From assembly GCA_947495425.1 (NCBI GenBank), contig CANLYR010000025.1, forward strand, positions 1-58,746: 58,746 bases of DNA, in the 5' to 3' direction. Made by a program: the position numbers and the translations under genes. This DNA is from an uncultured Aquimarina sp. (GTDB lineage Bacteria > Bacteroidota > Bacteroidia > Flavobacteriales > Flavobacteriaceae). The notes beneath the pieces are model-generated. The model had not been told where the DNA came from and did no database searches. It saw nothing but the letters and a program-made list of their open reading frames with translations. Every line of letters begins with the position of its first letter. Within the stretch, counting starts at the first letter, position 1. Shown piece after piece: positions 17,562 to 26,484 of the stretch.

Positions 17562-19226
17562 ATGAAAAAACCAATCCTATTTGCTCTGGATGATGATCCG
17601 CAAGTACTACGTGCGATAAGTAGAGACTTAAAAGCTGAATATCGTAAGGAATACAGAATTATGAATACCGATTCTGCACAAGATGCTTTGGAAGCTTTAG
17701 TAGATCTCAAAAAGAAAAACGAAGTAGTAGCTTTATTTTTGGTAGATCAACGCATGCCAGAGATGCTGGGTGTAGAATTTTTAACTGAAGCAAAAAAACA
17801 CTATCCAGAAGCAAAAAAAGTATTATTAACAGCATACTCAGATACCGATGCTGCTATCAAAGCTATTAACGACGTACAATTAGACTATTATCTTACCAAA
17901 CCCTGGAATCCACCTGAAGAAAAACTATACCCAACCCTAACTGATTTACTTAATGCGTGGCAACTTAATTTTCAGCCTGAATTTGATGGGATCAAGGTAC
18001 TGGGGTATCAATTTTCTCCAAAGTCTCATGACATCAAAGATTTTTTATCGGCAAACTTATTTCCTTTTCAGTGGTTGGATGTAGAAACCAGTGACAAAGC
18101 CAAAGAAATTATAGCGCTCTATGATTTAAAGCCCTCAGACATGCCTGTGATTTCATTACAAAATGGGGAATGCTTTAAAAATCCAGAGATTGTTGAACTT
18201 GCTACCGCTTTGGGTCTTAATGCGCATCCCAAAGACAACCTATATGATGTCGTTATCATCGGCGCTGGTCCCTCGGGACTTGCCGCAGCCGTTTATGGAG
18301 GTTCTGAAGGCTTAAAGACCTTGCTTATCGAAAAGCATGCTCCGGGCGGACAGGCCGGTACCAGTTCGAGAATAGAAAATTATTTAGGATTTCCTAATGG
18401 ATTAAGCGGACAAGAATTAACACATCGTGCAATCACACAGGCTAAACGTTTTGGTATTGAATTTTTGTCTCCCCAGGAGGTTACTTCTATTGCAGAAAAA
18501 GATGGATACAAAATGATTACTCTTGGCAACAACACATGCATTAGTACCAAAAGCATTGTCATTACCACTGGTGTTAACTATAGAAAACTAGAAGCCGAAG
18601 GTATTGAGCATTATACGGGTGCCGGCATTTATTATGGTTCTTCAATGACCGAAGCCCAGGCATGTCTCAATAAAGAGGTGTTTATTGTTGGCGGAGGCAA
18701 TTCTGCAGGTCAATCTGCAGTGTATTTATCAAAATTTGCTAAAAACGTCTATATCACCGTTCGTAAAAAAGATTTAACCAGTAGTATGTCTAGCTATCTT
18801 ATCGATCAGATTGATGCTATAGATAACATTACATTACTAGGACATACAAACATTACTAAAGCGTCTGGAGAAAATGAACGGCTTACCGAATTAGAACTGA
18901 CCAACAGCCAAAACTCAGAAAGTAAAACAGTACCCGCAGACGCTTTATTTATTTTTATCGGTGCAAGACCGTATACAGATTGGGTAACGCTGGATATAAT
19001 TAAAAATGAAAGAGGGTTTATAGAAACTGGTAGGGATCTTACGCGCTATGATGACTTTAAAAAAGTTTGGAAAAAAGAAAGAGAACCTTTTTTACTAGAA
19101 ACCTGTAGCCCGGGTATATTTGCATCGGGCGATGTACGCGCTGGTGCCATGAATCGTGTAGCTTCAGCTGTTGGCGAAGGCGCTATGGCTATAAAATTTG
19201 TACATGAATATTTAGCTGAAATTTAA
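17562..19226 (+). CDS. Receiver domain fused to a thioredoxin-reductase-like flavoprotein
   Basis: Residues 1-120 are a response-regulator receiver: acidic pair near Asp10-Asp12, phosphoacceptor Asp62 (LVDQRMPEM), Thr90 and Lys113. A linker domain follows, then a two-Rossmann flavoprotein: GAGPSGLAAAVYGG near 232, GGQAGTSSRIENYLGFP, and a second GGGNSAGQSAVYL near 376, with the terminal FAD motif FASGDVRAGAMNRV. The CxxC that bacterial thioredoxin reductases carry before the second Rossmann motif is absent; the equivalent stretch reads GAGIYYGSSMTEAQ. It is therefore unlikely to be a classical disulfide reductase. The kinase upstream is the likely phosphodonor; the zinc-finger gene follows in 51 bp. 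Confidence 0.9.
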   Translation: MKKPILFALDDDPQVLRAISRDLKAEYRKEYRIMNTDSAQDALEALVDLKKKNEVVALFLVDQRMPEMLGVEFLTEAKKHYPEAKKVLLTAYSDTDAAIKAINDVQLDYYLTKPWNPPEEKLYPTLTDLLNAWQLNFQPEFDGIKVLGYQFSPKSHDIKDFLSANLFPFQWLDVETSDKAKEIIALYDLKPSDMPVISLQNGECFKNPEIVELATALGLNAHPKDNLYDVVIIGAGPSGLAAAVYGGSEGLKTLLIEKHAPGGQAGTSSRIENYLGFPNGLSGQELTHRAITQAKRFGIEFLSPQEVTSIAEKDGYKMITLGNNTCISTKSIVITTGVNYRKLEAEGIEHYTGAGIYYGSSMTEAQACLNKEVFIVGGGNSAGQSAVYLSKFAKNVYITVRKKDLTSSMSSYLIDQIDAIDNITLLGHTNITKASGENERLTELELTNSQNSESKTVPADALFIFIGARPYTDWVTLDIIKNERGFIETGRDLTRYDDFKKVWKKEREPFLLETCSPGIFASGDVRAGAMNRVASAVGEGAMAIKFVHEYLAEI

Positions 19227-19277
19227 TTCGTTGATATCCCTTTTTCATTGGATATTTACTGTAGAGCAACAAAGAGC

Positions 19278-19559
19278 ATGAAACTACGTACTAAAATATG
19301 TGAACACTTAGAAAATTTTGACTCAAATCACATCAAAAAAAGTACAGCATATGAGTGTGCAGAATGCATAAAAAGTGGAGATTCCTGGGTACACCTTAGA
19401 ACGTGTCAGGAATGCGGCATTACGCTTTGCTGCGACTCTTCTCCTAACAAACATGCGAGCAATCATCATACATCGCATAAACACCCTGTTGTAATCTCTG
19501 CAGAGCCTAATGAAAATTGGGCGTGGTGTTATGCACATAAATCATTTGTAAAATACTAA
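19278..19559 (+). CDS. UBP-type zinc finger protein
   Basis: 93 residues from the ATG at 19278. It is a stand-alone ZnF-UBP domain: C-x-H (ICEHL), AYECAEC, RTCQECGITLCCDSS, then a His cluster KHASNHHTSHKHPV. In eukaryotes this fold binds the C-terminal Gly-Gly of ubiquitin; in bacteria the ligand is not known. It closes the kinase/reductase/fusion-flavoprotein cluster. From general knowledge, such zinc fingers often sit next to fused receiver-flavoproteins, which suggests that it modulates that partner. Confidence 0.85.
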   Translation: MKLRTKICEHLENFDSNHIKKSTAYECAECIKSGDSWVHLRTCQECGITLCCDSSPNKHASNHHTSHKHPVVISAEPNENWAWCYAHKSFVKY

Positions 19560-19592
19560 TCTAATTATTATAAAATCATCAAAGGTAAACTC

Positions 19593-20054
19593 ATGAAAAA
19601 AATACTTGTATTAGCGTCAATATTAGCATTATCACTAAACAGTATTGCTCAGGACAAAAACAATTGGAAGCTTATTTATCATAATGATAAAAACGGGCAA
19701 CCTCTTGAAGGAAAAATCGAAACCCTGGTTAAAGCTGTTAGAGTGGGCGAAAAAGTAAGAATATACTGGACATCTCATAGAAAAAATGATAAAACCAAAA
19801 AAGTAGAGCACTTTGCTGACGCCAAATTCTTGACTGTTTTAAGTGATACTATAGTCTTTGCTCAGATAGCTCCTATTATTGGTCAGACACCTAACTATGA
19901 TGCACAAATGATAAAACTAAAAGAAAATCTCGAGTGGTCATTAATAGCGGCGAGTAATGGTAAATCTGATACGATGATGCGCAACATAATTACCGGAGAA
20001 ATATTAGGTCATGGTCAAGGCTCTTTTGCTATTAAGTGGTATATAAAACAATAA
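19593..20054 (+). CDS. Hypothetical secreted protein (153 aa)
   Basis: An N-terminal signal peptide (KKILVLASILALSLNSIAQ) is cleaved after SIAQ. The mature part is a small beta-rich domain with VGEKVRIYWTSHRK and an ending AIKWYIKQ. It is 33 bp from the zinc-finger gene and may be part of the same transcript. I do not recognise the family. Confidence 0.7.
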   Translation: MKKILVLASILALSLNSIAQDKNNWKLIYHNDKNGQPLEGKIETLVKAVRVGEKVRIYWTSHRKNDKTKKVEHFADAKFLTVLSDTIVFAQIAPIIGQTPNYDAQMIKLKENLEWSLIAASNGKSDTMMRNIITGEILGHGQGSFAIKWYIKQ

Positions 20055-20101
20055 ATTCATATTCTATTTTATGTTTACATGATATCAAAAACAAGTATTA
20101 A

Positions 20102-20830
20102 ATGAAAATTTGCGTAGCACAAATACAATCTTTTAAAGGAAATATTAAAAAGAATATTGATGCGCATAAAAAATTAATAGAACTTGCTATTTCTCAAAAC
20201 GCAGACTTCATTGCTTTTCCTGAGTTATCTATAACCGGCTACGAGCCAGAATTAGCAGAAAATTTATCTATATATCAAGATGATAGTGTTCTTGATGACT
20301 TTCAAGAAATAAGTGATATCAACTAAATAACTATTGGTGTTGGGATGCCGACAAAAAATAATGCGGACACGCTAATTAACATGATTATATTTCAGCCTAA
20401 AAAAACAAGAGTATGCTATTCTAAACAATATTTGCATTCAGACGAATATCCATATTTTTCTAAAGGATCCTCACAAACTTATATGACAATAAATAAAAAA
20501 AAGATTGCTCCAGCCATTTGCTATGAATCAATGCTAATTGAGCATGTTGAACATGCTTTTAATAACGGAGCTGAAATTTATGTAGCTAGTGTAGCAAAAT
20601 CTACTGAGGACGTTAAAAAAGCAATGAAATACTATCCAAAAATAGCCAATAAGTTTTCAATACCAGTATTAATGGTAAATTGTGTTGGTTTTTGTGATAA
20701 TTTTGAAAGTGTCGGTACAACATCAATATGGAATAATAAAGAAACCCTGATTGGACAACTAAATAATAAATCTGAAGGGATATTAATTTTTAATACTGAT
20801 ACACAAAAAGTAGCTAAACTACTCCTCTGA
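20102..20830 (+). pseudogene. Carbon-nitrogen hydrolase (nitrilase) broken by one in-frame stop
   Basis: Two ORFs (20102-20326 and 20345-20830) lie in the same frame and join into one 242-residue nitrilase-superfamily protein, interrupted only by TAA at 20324-20326. The catalytic triad is intact: Glu in FPELSITGYEPE, Lys in YSKQYLHSDE and Cys in APAICYESML. The reading resumes at once with ITIGVGMPTK, a normal continuation. A single base change (for example CAA or AAA to TAA) explains the break. It may be a recent nonsense mutation, a sequencing error, or a site read through. Without repair, the first 74 residues alone cannot be active. Confidence 0.85.
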
Positions 20831-20899
20831 GATAAAAGTTTATCACATTCTTTCTATAACTGGATATTATAAATGAATTGGTTTAAATTATAGCAATTA

Positions 20900-21313
20900 T
20901 TATTTAAAAATATCTTCATCGCTATCAAAATTTTTAAATTCCAGCGGATTATTACTAAAGTCCAGAATAAACATAGTTTGTTGTTCTCCTTTTTTGCCTT
21001 TATACCTTTTTTGAGGTTTAATAATAAAGTCTATTTGATGTTTTTCTAATCTTTCTTTTAAATCATTAAAAGTAGCATGGCCTACAATGCAACCAAAATG
21101 TGGAACAGGTACTTTAAGACCTTCTACTTTTCCGCAGTAGTCCAGCTCAGGAATTTCATCAGAAACATGAGCAGATAATTGATGTCCAAAAAAATCAAAA
21201 TCAACCCAATCTTTTGTTTGTCTTCCTAATGTACATCCTAAAATTGTATGATAGAATTTGATCGTGTTTTTAATATCTTTTACTTTGAATGCAAGATGAA
21301 ATTTACAACACAT
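20900..21313 (-). CDS. VOC/glyoxalase-fold protein, paralogue B
   Basis: 137 residues. It shares with the protein at 7790-8218 the segments WVDF-x-FFGHQL, VPVPHFG, a KGEQQTMF strand and a NPLEFKNF end. It starts right behind the 2-hydroxyacid dehydrogenase gene (5 bp gap, same strand), so the two form an operon. The pairing suggests a shared substrate, such as a 2-keto or 2-hydroxy acid, which is inference only. Confidence 0.82.
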   Translation of the reverse strand: MCCKFHLAFKVKDIKNTIKFYHTILGCTLGRQTKDWVDFDFFGHQLSAHVSDEIPELDYCGKVEGLKVPVPHFGCIVGHATFNDLKERLEKHQIDFIIKPQKRYKGKKGEQQTMFILDFSNNPLEFKNFDSDEDIFK

Positions 21314-21318
21314 AGCTT

Positions 21319-22248
21319 TTAATACCCTTTTTTTAATGATACACTGTTTAATAGTGCTTCTTTATTCAAAAAACGTCTATAATTCTCTACTATTTGTTCT
21401 ATAGCAGTCTCCACATTGGTCAAACTTGCTACATGTGGAGTTATTTTAATTTTGGGATGATCCCAAAATGGATGTTCCTTTTGCAAAGGTTCTGTTACAA
21501 AAACATCCAAAAATGCTCCAGAAAGCATTTCAGCATCAAGCTGATTTATCAAATCTTTATCTACCAAATGTTCACCACGACCCACATTGATAAGAAAACA
21601 ATTCTTGGGTAATTTTTGAAAAACACTTGTATTTAAAATTCCTTCTGTTTTATCAGTTAAAGGCAATAGGTTAATTAAAAAATCAGAATCGTCTAAAAAC
21701 GTATTGAATTCATTTTCGCTATGATAACTTTCCACCTTTGAAATTTCTTTTTTAGAATTACTCCAACCTTTTACCCTAAAACCAATTTGAGCAAATTTTT
21801 TAGCAACATAGCCCCCAATACTTCCCAAACCCAAAATAGAAATAGTTGTATTATCGATAGACCTATACTCATGTTGTTGCCATATCCCAGATGATTGTTG
21901 CGATACATACGTCCTTATATTTTTTAGTTCAGACAAAACAATAGTGATTAAAAACTCCCACATATCATTTGATAGATTCTGATCAACTATACGTGTTATG
22001 ATACTTTCTTTATTTATATGTTGTGAATTTATGATATGATCAATAGAAGCTCCAACAGACTGAATAACTTTAATATTAGGAAACTGTTCGAACACGTTTT
22101 TATGTGGTTTCCAACAGATCACAAAGTCTACAGCTTCTTTATCCTTTACATGTGGATATACTTCAATGGTTGTTCTGGGTAATTTTGCACTCAAAGCCTT
22201 CTTCCAGGGTTTCACATTCTTATTCTCAAAGATTAATACGATGCTCAT
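21319..22248 (-). CDS. D-2-hydroxyacid dehydrogenase, GhrA-like
   Basis: 309 residues, NAD(P)-dependent, of the glyoxylate/hydroxypyruvate reductase A type. The Rossmann motif is ILGLGSIGGYVAKKF; the catalytic Arg is in NVGRGEHLVD, Glu in DVFVTEPL and His in ITPHVASLT. The Q-S-x-GAS-x-D-H motif after the first strand is typical of GhrA. It heads an operon with the VOC gene. An Lrp-type regulator gene is divergent with 118 bp between, so it may control this pair. Confidence 0.88.
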   Translation of the reverse strand: MSIVLIFENKNVKPWKKALSAKLPRTTIEVYPHVKDKEAVDFVICWKPHKNVFEQFPNIKVIQSVGASIDHIINSQHINKESIITRIVDQNLSNDMWEFLITIVLSELKNIRTYVSQQSSGIWQQHEYRSIDNTTISILGLGSIGGYVAKKFAQIGFRVKGWSNSKKEISKVESYHSENEFNTFLDDSDFLINLLPLTDKTEGILNTSVFQKLPKNCFLINVGRGEHLVDKDLINQLDAEMLSGAFLDVFVTEPLQKEHPFWDHPKIKITPHVASLTNVETAIEQIVENYRRFLNKEALLNSVSLKKGY

Positions 22249-22366
22249 GTCTTCAAAATTTTAAGTAAAATTATATTCAAATTAGAACATATAAAAATTG
22301 AATGCTTACTATTTTTTTATATTTACAGTTGAAATAACTTTTTTATGAGCAATTAAAATTGATTCA

Positions 22367-22777
22367 ATGTTAGATACTATAGACAGACAACTTATCGATA
22401 ATTTAAAAGACAATTCGAGACTGTCTTTTGCTGATTTAGGAAGAAAAATAAATTTATCCCCATCGGCAGTTAGAGAAAGAGTGCAAAAGCTGGAAGCGAT
22501 CGGAGTAATTCAAAAATATACTATTCAATTAGATCACAAAAAACTTGGGGATGATTTAGAAGCTTTTGTAATGTTAAAAGTTTTTCCTGGTCAACTCAGA
22601 CATATTCTTAAGATTATAAACAGCTTTCAAGAGATAAAAGAAGCCCATAGAATAACAGGTAGCCAAAATATACATTTAAAAGTTGTTGTGAAAAATCAAT
22701 TAAACTTACAAGAATTATTAGATAAATTAATGGTTTTTAGTGATACGAACACATTTCTTATTTTATCTAAAGTTTAG
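22367..22777 (+). CDS. Lrp/AsnC-family transcriptional regulator
   Basis: 136 residues: N-terminal helix-turn-helix (LSFADLGRKINLSPSAVRER), linker, and a C-terminal RAM ligand-binding domain starting at LEAFVMLKV with the conserved ITGSQNIHLKV. This is slightly shorter than usual (about 150), with a truncated last helix. Divergent from ghrA-like/VOC, which is the likeliest target. The effector is probably an amino acid or a keto acid. Confidence 0.9.
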   Translation: MLDTIDRQLIDNLKDNSRLSFADLGRKINLSPSAVRERVQKLEAIGVIQKYTIQLDHKKLGDDLEAFVMLKVFPGQLRHILKIINSFQEIKEAHRITGSQNIHLKVVVKNQLNLQELLDKLMVFSDTNTFLILSKV

Positions 22778-22937
22778 TTTTAATAATTCCTTATAAAAAG
22801 ATAGTAGCAATTAGGTTAGTGGTACGACTATCAAAGACTTCTTTCAAAATTTATAATACACAACCGCTTAAAAGTGAAGACTAGATACATTAAAAGTATA
22901 TCTATTTAATTATTTTTGAAATTAATACCGAAACCAT

Positions 22938-23513
22938 ATGCATAATGACGACTTGATACTTACTCAAATTTACAAAAATATGGTGTTTACTACTGATGAA
23001 ACCACATTTATCAACAGTAAATTTGAAAATATAGTCTTGAAAAAAGGAGATGTTGTTTTAAATGCTGGTGAAATGGTAACGCATCAATATTATATTGTTG
23101 ATGGATGTCTTCGTACCTATTTTATAGACCTTTCTGGAAAAGAACATACCGTACAGTTTGCTATCAAAGATTGGTGGATTAGCGATTATACTGCTTTTTT
23201 TGCTCAGAAGAATGCCATTTTAACAATTGAGTGTATTCAGAATGCTAATCTGTATAAGATTTCTAAAAACAGTATGGATGAGATTTATAGTGCGTTTCCA
23301 AAAATAGAAACCTATTTCAGAAAAAAAATGGAAAAGTCATTTGCCAGTTTTCAACATAGAATTCTATCAAATCTTGCAAAACCCGCAAAAGAGCGCTATC
23401 TCGATTTTATTACAACATACCCTCACATTGAGCCGCTTGTCAAAAACTATCATATTGCCTCATATCTAGGGATAACGACCGAGAGTTTAAGCAGAATTAG
23501 AAAAGAATTATAG
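22938..23513 (+). CDS. Crp/Fnr-family transcriptional regulator
   Basis: 191 residues: N-terminal cNMP-binding-type barrel (LKKGDVVLNAGEMVTHQYYIVDGCLRTYF) and C-terminal winged helix with the recognition region ASYLGITTESLSRIRKEL. This form is frequent in Bacteroidota; the classic cAMP-binding Arg/Ser pair is not evident, so another signal is likely. Monocistronic. Confidence 0.88.
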   Translation: MHNDDLILTQIYKNMVFTTDETTFINSKFENIVLKKGDVVLNAGEMVTHQYYIVDGCLRTYFIDLSGKEHTVQFAIKDWWISDYTAFFAQKNAILTIECIQNANLYKISKNSMDEIYSAFPKIETYFRKKMEKSFASFQHRILSNLAKPAKERYLDFITTYPHIEPLVKNYHIASYLGITTESLSRIRKEL

Positions 23514-23835
23514 TAGTAAGTAGCTAAATACGTACTAATATTAATTTTTAACTATCTCATATTATGAATTTTATAAAAATTATTACTGTCTGTTCGAGCG
23601 CAGTCGAGAACTATTCGTCTACAAAAAACAGGTTTCGACTGCGCTCAACCAGACATTTTCAAGATATTTCAATTAAAATATAAGTAACTATCTACTGACC
23701 TCTAAAGAATTAATCACAACCTAGGGTATTCGTTATTGATAAAAGTGACAGCAACCAGATTAATTATCATACATCAATTTTTTTAAGGAAACTGTACTAT
23801 ACTTTTGCTTTCACGTAATTAATAAAACAAACATC
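23514..23835. other. Intergenic stretch with one long inverted repeat
   Basis: No ORF or RNA gene seen. It contains the hairpin at 23587-23656 and otherwise A/T-rich sequence leading to the DJ-1-type lipoprotein gene. Confidence 0.5.
23587..23656. repeat. Long inverted repeat (REP-like)
   Basis: Arms of about 24 nt around a 22-nt loop: TGTCTGTTCGAGCGCAGTCG pairs with CGACTGCGCTCAACCAGACA. The GACTGCGCTC core is a widespread intergenic element in flavobacteria (general knowledge). No T-run follows, so it is not a normal terminator. Confidence 0.65.
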
Positions 23836-24636
23836 ATGAAAAAATTAATCATTTCGGTTTTCACGATCGCTCTATTTGCTTCTTGCGGAAACAAAAAAGA
23901 AAATAATAAAGTTGAAGAGCAAACCGCTACCAAAGCAGTAGAAGAAGCACCAAAAGCAAAAAAAGTTCTTTTTGTCTTAACCAGCCATGCAGAATTAGGG
24001 GATACTGGTGTTAAAACTGGGTTTTGGGTTGAAGAATTTGCTACTCCTTATTATATCCTGAAAGATAAAGGGGTTGAGATCACACTGGCTTCCCCAAAAG
24101 GAGGACAACCCCCAATTGATCCTAAAAGTGAGCTTGCAGATTTTCAGACAGCATCTACCAAAAGGTTTAATGCTGATAAAGAAACGCAAGCGATTTTATC
24201 CAAAACGCTAAAACTAGACGCAGTAAATCAAGCAGATTATGATGCCATATTTTATCCAGGAGGTCACGGACCCTTATGGGATCTTGCAGAAAGTAAGACC
24301 TCTATCGCACTTATCGAGGCATTCTATACAAATAATAAGCCTGTTGCTGCTGTTTGTCATGCACCTGCTGTATTTAAGAATACAAAAAATACAGATGGCA
24401 CATCTCTGGTAAGCGATAAAAAAGTAACCGGTTTTACCAATACCGAAGAAGCTGCAGTACAATTAACAGATGTGGTTCCATTTTTGGTAGAAGATATGCT
24501 GAAAGAAAATGGAGGTGTATATTCCAAAGGAGAAGATTGGAGTCCTTATGCAGTTGAAGATGGCCTATTAATCACCGGACAAAATCCAGCTTCAGCAGAA
24601 TTAGTTGCAGAAATGTTACTTAAGCGCTTACAGTAA
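23836..24636 (+). CDS. DJ-1/PfpI-family (Hsp31-like) lipoprotein
   Basis: Lipobox LFASCG, a short charged linker, then a DJ-1/class I glutamine amidotransferase-like domain. The nucleophile elbow is AAVCHAPAVF; the metal/oxyanion segment is FYPGGHGPLWDL; the region LASPKGGQPPIDPKS is typical of Hsp31-like glyoxalases/chaperones. Export as a lipoprotein is unusual compared with cytosolic Hsp31. Monocistronic, with a strong terminator at 24669. Activity (glyoxalase III, chaperone or deglycase) cannot be told from sequence. Confidence 0.87.
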   Translation: MKKLIISVFTIALFASCGNKKENNKVEEQTATKAVEEAPKAKKVLFVLTSHAELGDTGVKTGFWVEEFATPYYILKDKGVEITLASPKGGQPPIDPKSELADFQTASTKRFNADKETQAILSKTLKLDAVNQADYDAIFYPGGHGPLWDLAESKTSIALIEAFYTNNKPVAAVCHAPAVFKNTKNTDGTSLVSDKKVTGFTNTEEAAVQLTDVVPFLVEDMLKENGGVYSKGEDWSPYAVEDGLLITGQNPASAELVAEMLLKRLQ

Positions 24637-24668
24637 AAACAAACCTTCTTAAGAAGTTTAGATTATAC

Positions 24669-24702
24669 AGCGATTTGGGTGAAGGCTCAGATCGCTTTTT
24701 TT
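24669..24702 (+). terminator. Rho-independent terminator after the DJ-1 lipoprotein
   Basis: Stem AGCGATTTGGG / CTCAGATCGCT (two G-U pairs), 6-nt loop, followed by a run of seven T. It begins 33 nt after the stop codon. Confidence 0.85.
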
Positions 24703-24869
24703 ATTATACTCCTGTAGAGTTTTTCAGAAAACAAATACATTCTTTTGCTCTGGTAAAGGAATAACATTAAAGCCGTTTAATTCCTTTTTTTGTTTGAATC
24801 TCAAAAAACATCTTACCAATTTTAATATCTTTAGTTTGTGTAAACTGTAACTAGAAAATAAAACAACAG

Positions 24870-25352
24870 ATGAACCGCGTAAAACAAATCGCTAATCGAT
24901 TCGAAGAAGTTCTTTTAAACGGTACCTGGGTAGCCAATACAAATTATAAAGACCAATTATCAAATATTACTTGGAAACAGGCTACAACCAAAATAGGATC
25001 TTTAAACACAATCGCTGCACTTACCTTTCACATCAATTATTATATCGCCGGAGTATTGCAAGTGTTTGAAGGAGGTTCCCTCGAGATTAGAGATAAATAT
25101 AGCTTTGACCTCCCTCCTATCCAATCAAAAGAAGATTGGGAACAATTACAAAATACAATGTGGAATAATACTCAAAAATTCGCCGAAGCTGTTGCTCGCA
25201 TGCCAGATGAACAAATAGATGATATTTTTGTAGACAAAAAATATGGAAGTTATCTAAGAAACATCGAAGGCATGATCGAACATAGCTATTACCATTTGGG
25301 ACAGATTACATTGATTAAAAAAATGCTCCTCGAATCAGAAAAGATGGATTAA
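24870..25352 (+). CDS. DinB-family four-helix protein
   Basis: 160 residues. It has the DinB/YfiT fold pattern: a first His in LTFHINYYIAG and the paired His in IEHSYYHLGQITLIKKML, which give a three-His metal site. Such proteins include thiol-dependent transferases and many of unknown role. It lies 34 bp upstream of a serine hydrolase gene on the same strand. Confidence 0.82.
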   Translation: MNRVKQIANRFEEVLLNGTWVANTNYKDQLSNITWKQATTKIGSLNTIAALTFHINYYIAGVLQVFEGGSLEIRDKYSFDLPPIQSKEDWEQLQNTMWNNTQKFAEAVARMPDEQIDDIFVDKKYGSYLRNIEGMIEHSYYHLGQITLIKKMLLESEKMD

Positions 25353-25386
25353 CTAGTATATTAGTATCAATTAGTCACTATATCTC

Positions 25387-26484
25387 ATGAGAAATATAAT
25401 AAAACTACTCCTTTTTGCTATATGTGTAAGTACATTTTCTTATGCACAACAAGCGTATCAGTATACTGAACCTAAGAGAGGTACAGACGGGTGGAAAACT
25501 AGCACTCTAGCTTCACAAAAGGTTGACTCCACATTGATTTACAAATTCTTTGATCAATTTCAGCATGCAAAACATAAAATTCACAGCATTCTATTTGCAA
25601 AAAATGATACCCTTATCGTCGAAGAATATTATGATAACCATACTATAGATACACAACACGATCTTAGATCGGTAACAAAAAGCATACGTGCTATTTTATT
25701 AGGAATTGCCATTGAGAAGGGATTTATCGATAGTGTTAACGATCCCATATCAAAATACCTTAAAAACCCAGTACCGGTCAAAAATCTAGACGAGCGGAAA
25801 AACGACATTACAATTAAGCACCTCATAACCATGTCAACGGGACTTGATTGCAATGATTGGGACAAAAAATCTAAAGGACAAGAAGACAGAGTGTATAAAA
25901 AGAAAGATTGGATTCAATATACGCTAGACTTACCTATGATAAACGATCCGGGAGCGGTTTCAAACTACTGTTCAATGGGTGTACTTTTACTAGCAGAAAT
26001 CATAAGTCAGGCTTCAGGAATGCCCATCGATACATTTGCCAAAAAGTTTCTATTTGATACATTAGGCATTGCCAATCTAAGTTGGGGGCATACGTCTGAC
26101 AAAGAAGTAATTTCTTCAGGAAAAAGACTACACCTCACCTCACGGGATTTAGCTAAAATCGGGCTATTGATGCTTAATAACGGTACATGGAATGATAAAC
26201 AAGTTGTGCCAGCAACATGGATTGAGGAAGCTACTACACCAAAAACAAAAATCACAGGAATCGATTATGGCTATTTATGGTGGACGATCCCATTCAAGAT
26301 TGAAGATAAGATGATGATGGCTAAAGTAGCCACCGGAAATGGCGGACAATACATCATGATTTTCCCAGAATCAAATATCGTAGCCATCTTCACGGGGGGT
26401 GCATACAATTCACAAGACGATAAATTGCCTTTTGCGATAATGACAAGGGTTTTACTCCCAACCTTCGTAACCAGAAAAGAATAA
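25387..26484 (+). CDS. Secreted serine hydrolase, beta-lactamase class C fold
   Basis: A signal peptide ending in FSYAQQ precedes a beta-lactamase/penicillin-binding-like domain. The active-site motif is S95-V-T-K98; the second motif is YCS in GAVSNYCSMGV; the third is GNGG in place of KTG or HxG. The 365-residue length is normal for periplasmic esterases and peptidases of this fold. It is more likely an esterase/D-aminopeptidase type than a true beta-lactamase. Possibly co-transcribed with the DinB-family gene. Confidence 0.85.
   Translation: MRNIIKLLLFAICVSTFSYAQQAYQYTEPKRGTDGWKTSTLASQKVDSTLIYKFFDQFQHAKHKIHSILFAKNDTLIVEEYYDNHTIDTQHDLRSVTKSIRAILLGIAIEKGFIDSVNDPISKYLKNPVPVKNLDERKNDITIKHLITMSTGLDCNDWDKKSKGQEDRVYKKKDWIQYTLDLPMINDPGAVSNYCSMGVLLLAEIISQASGMPIDTFAKKFLFDTLGIANLSWGHTSDKEVISSGKRLHLTSRDLAKIGLLMLNNGTWNDKQVVPATWIEEATTPKTKITGIDYGYLWWTIPFKIEDKMMMAKVATGNGGQYIMIFPESNIVAIFTGGAYNSQDDKLPFAIMTRVLLPTFVTRKE

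Noticed and set aside
20102..20326. Separate 74-residue protein
   Set aside because: It is the in-frame N-terminus of the nitrilase; the rest continues after one stop codon.
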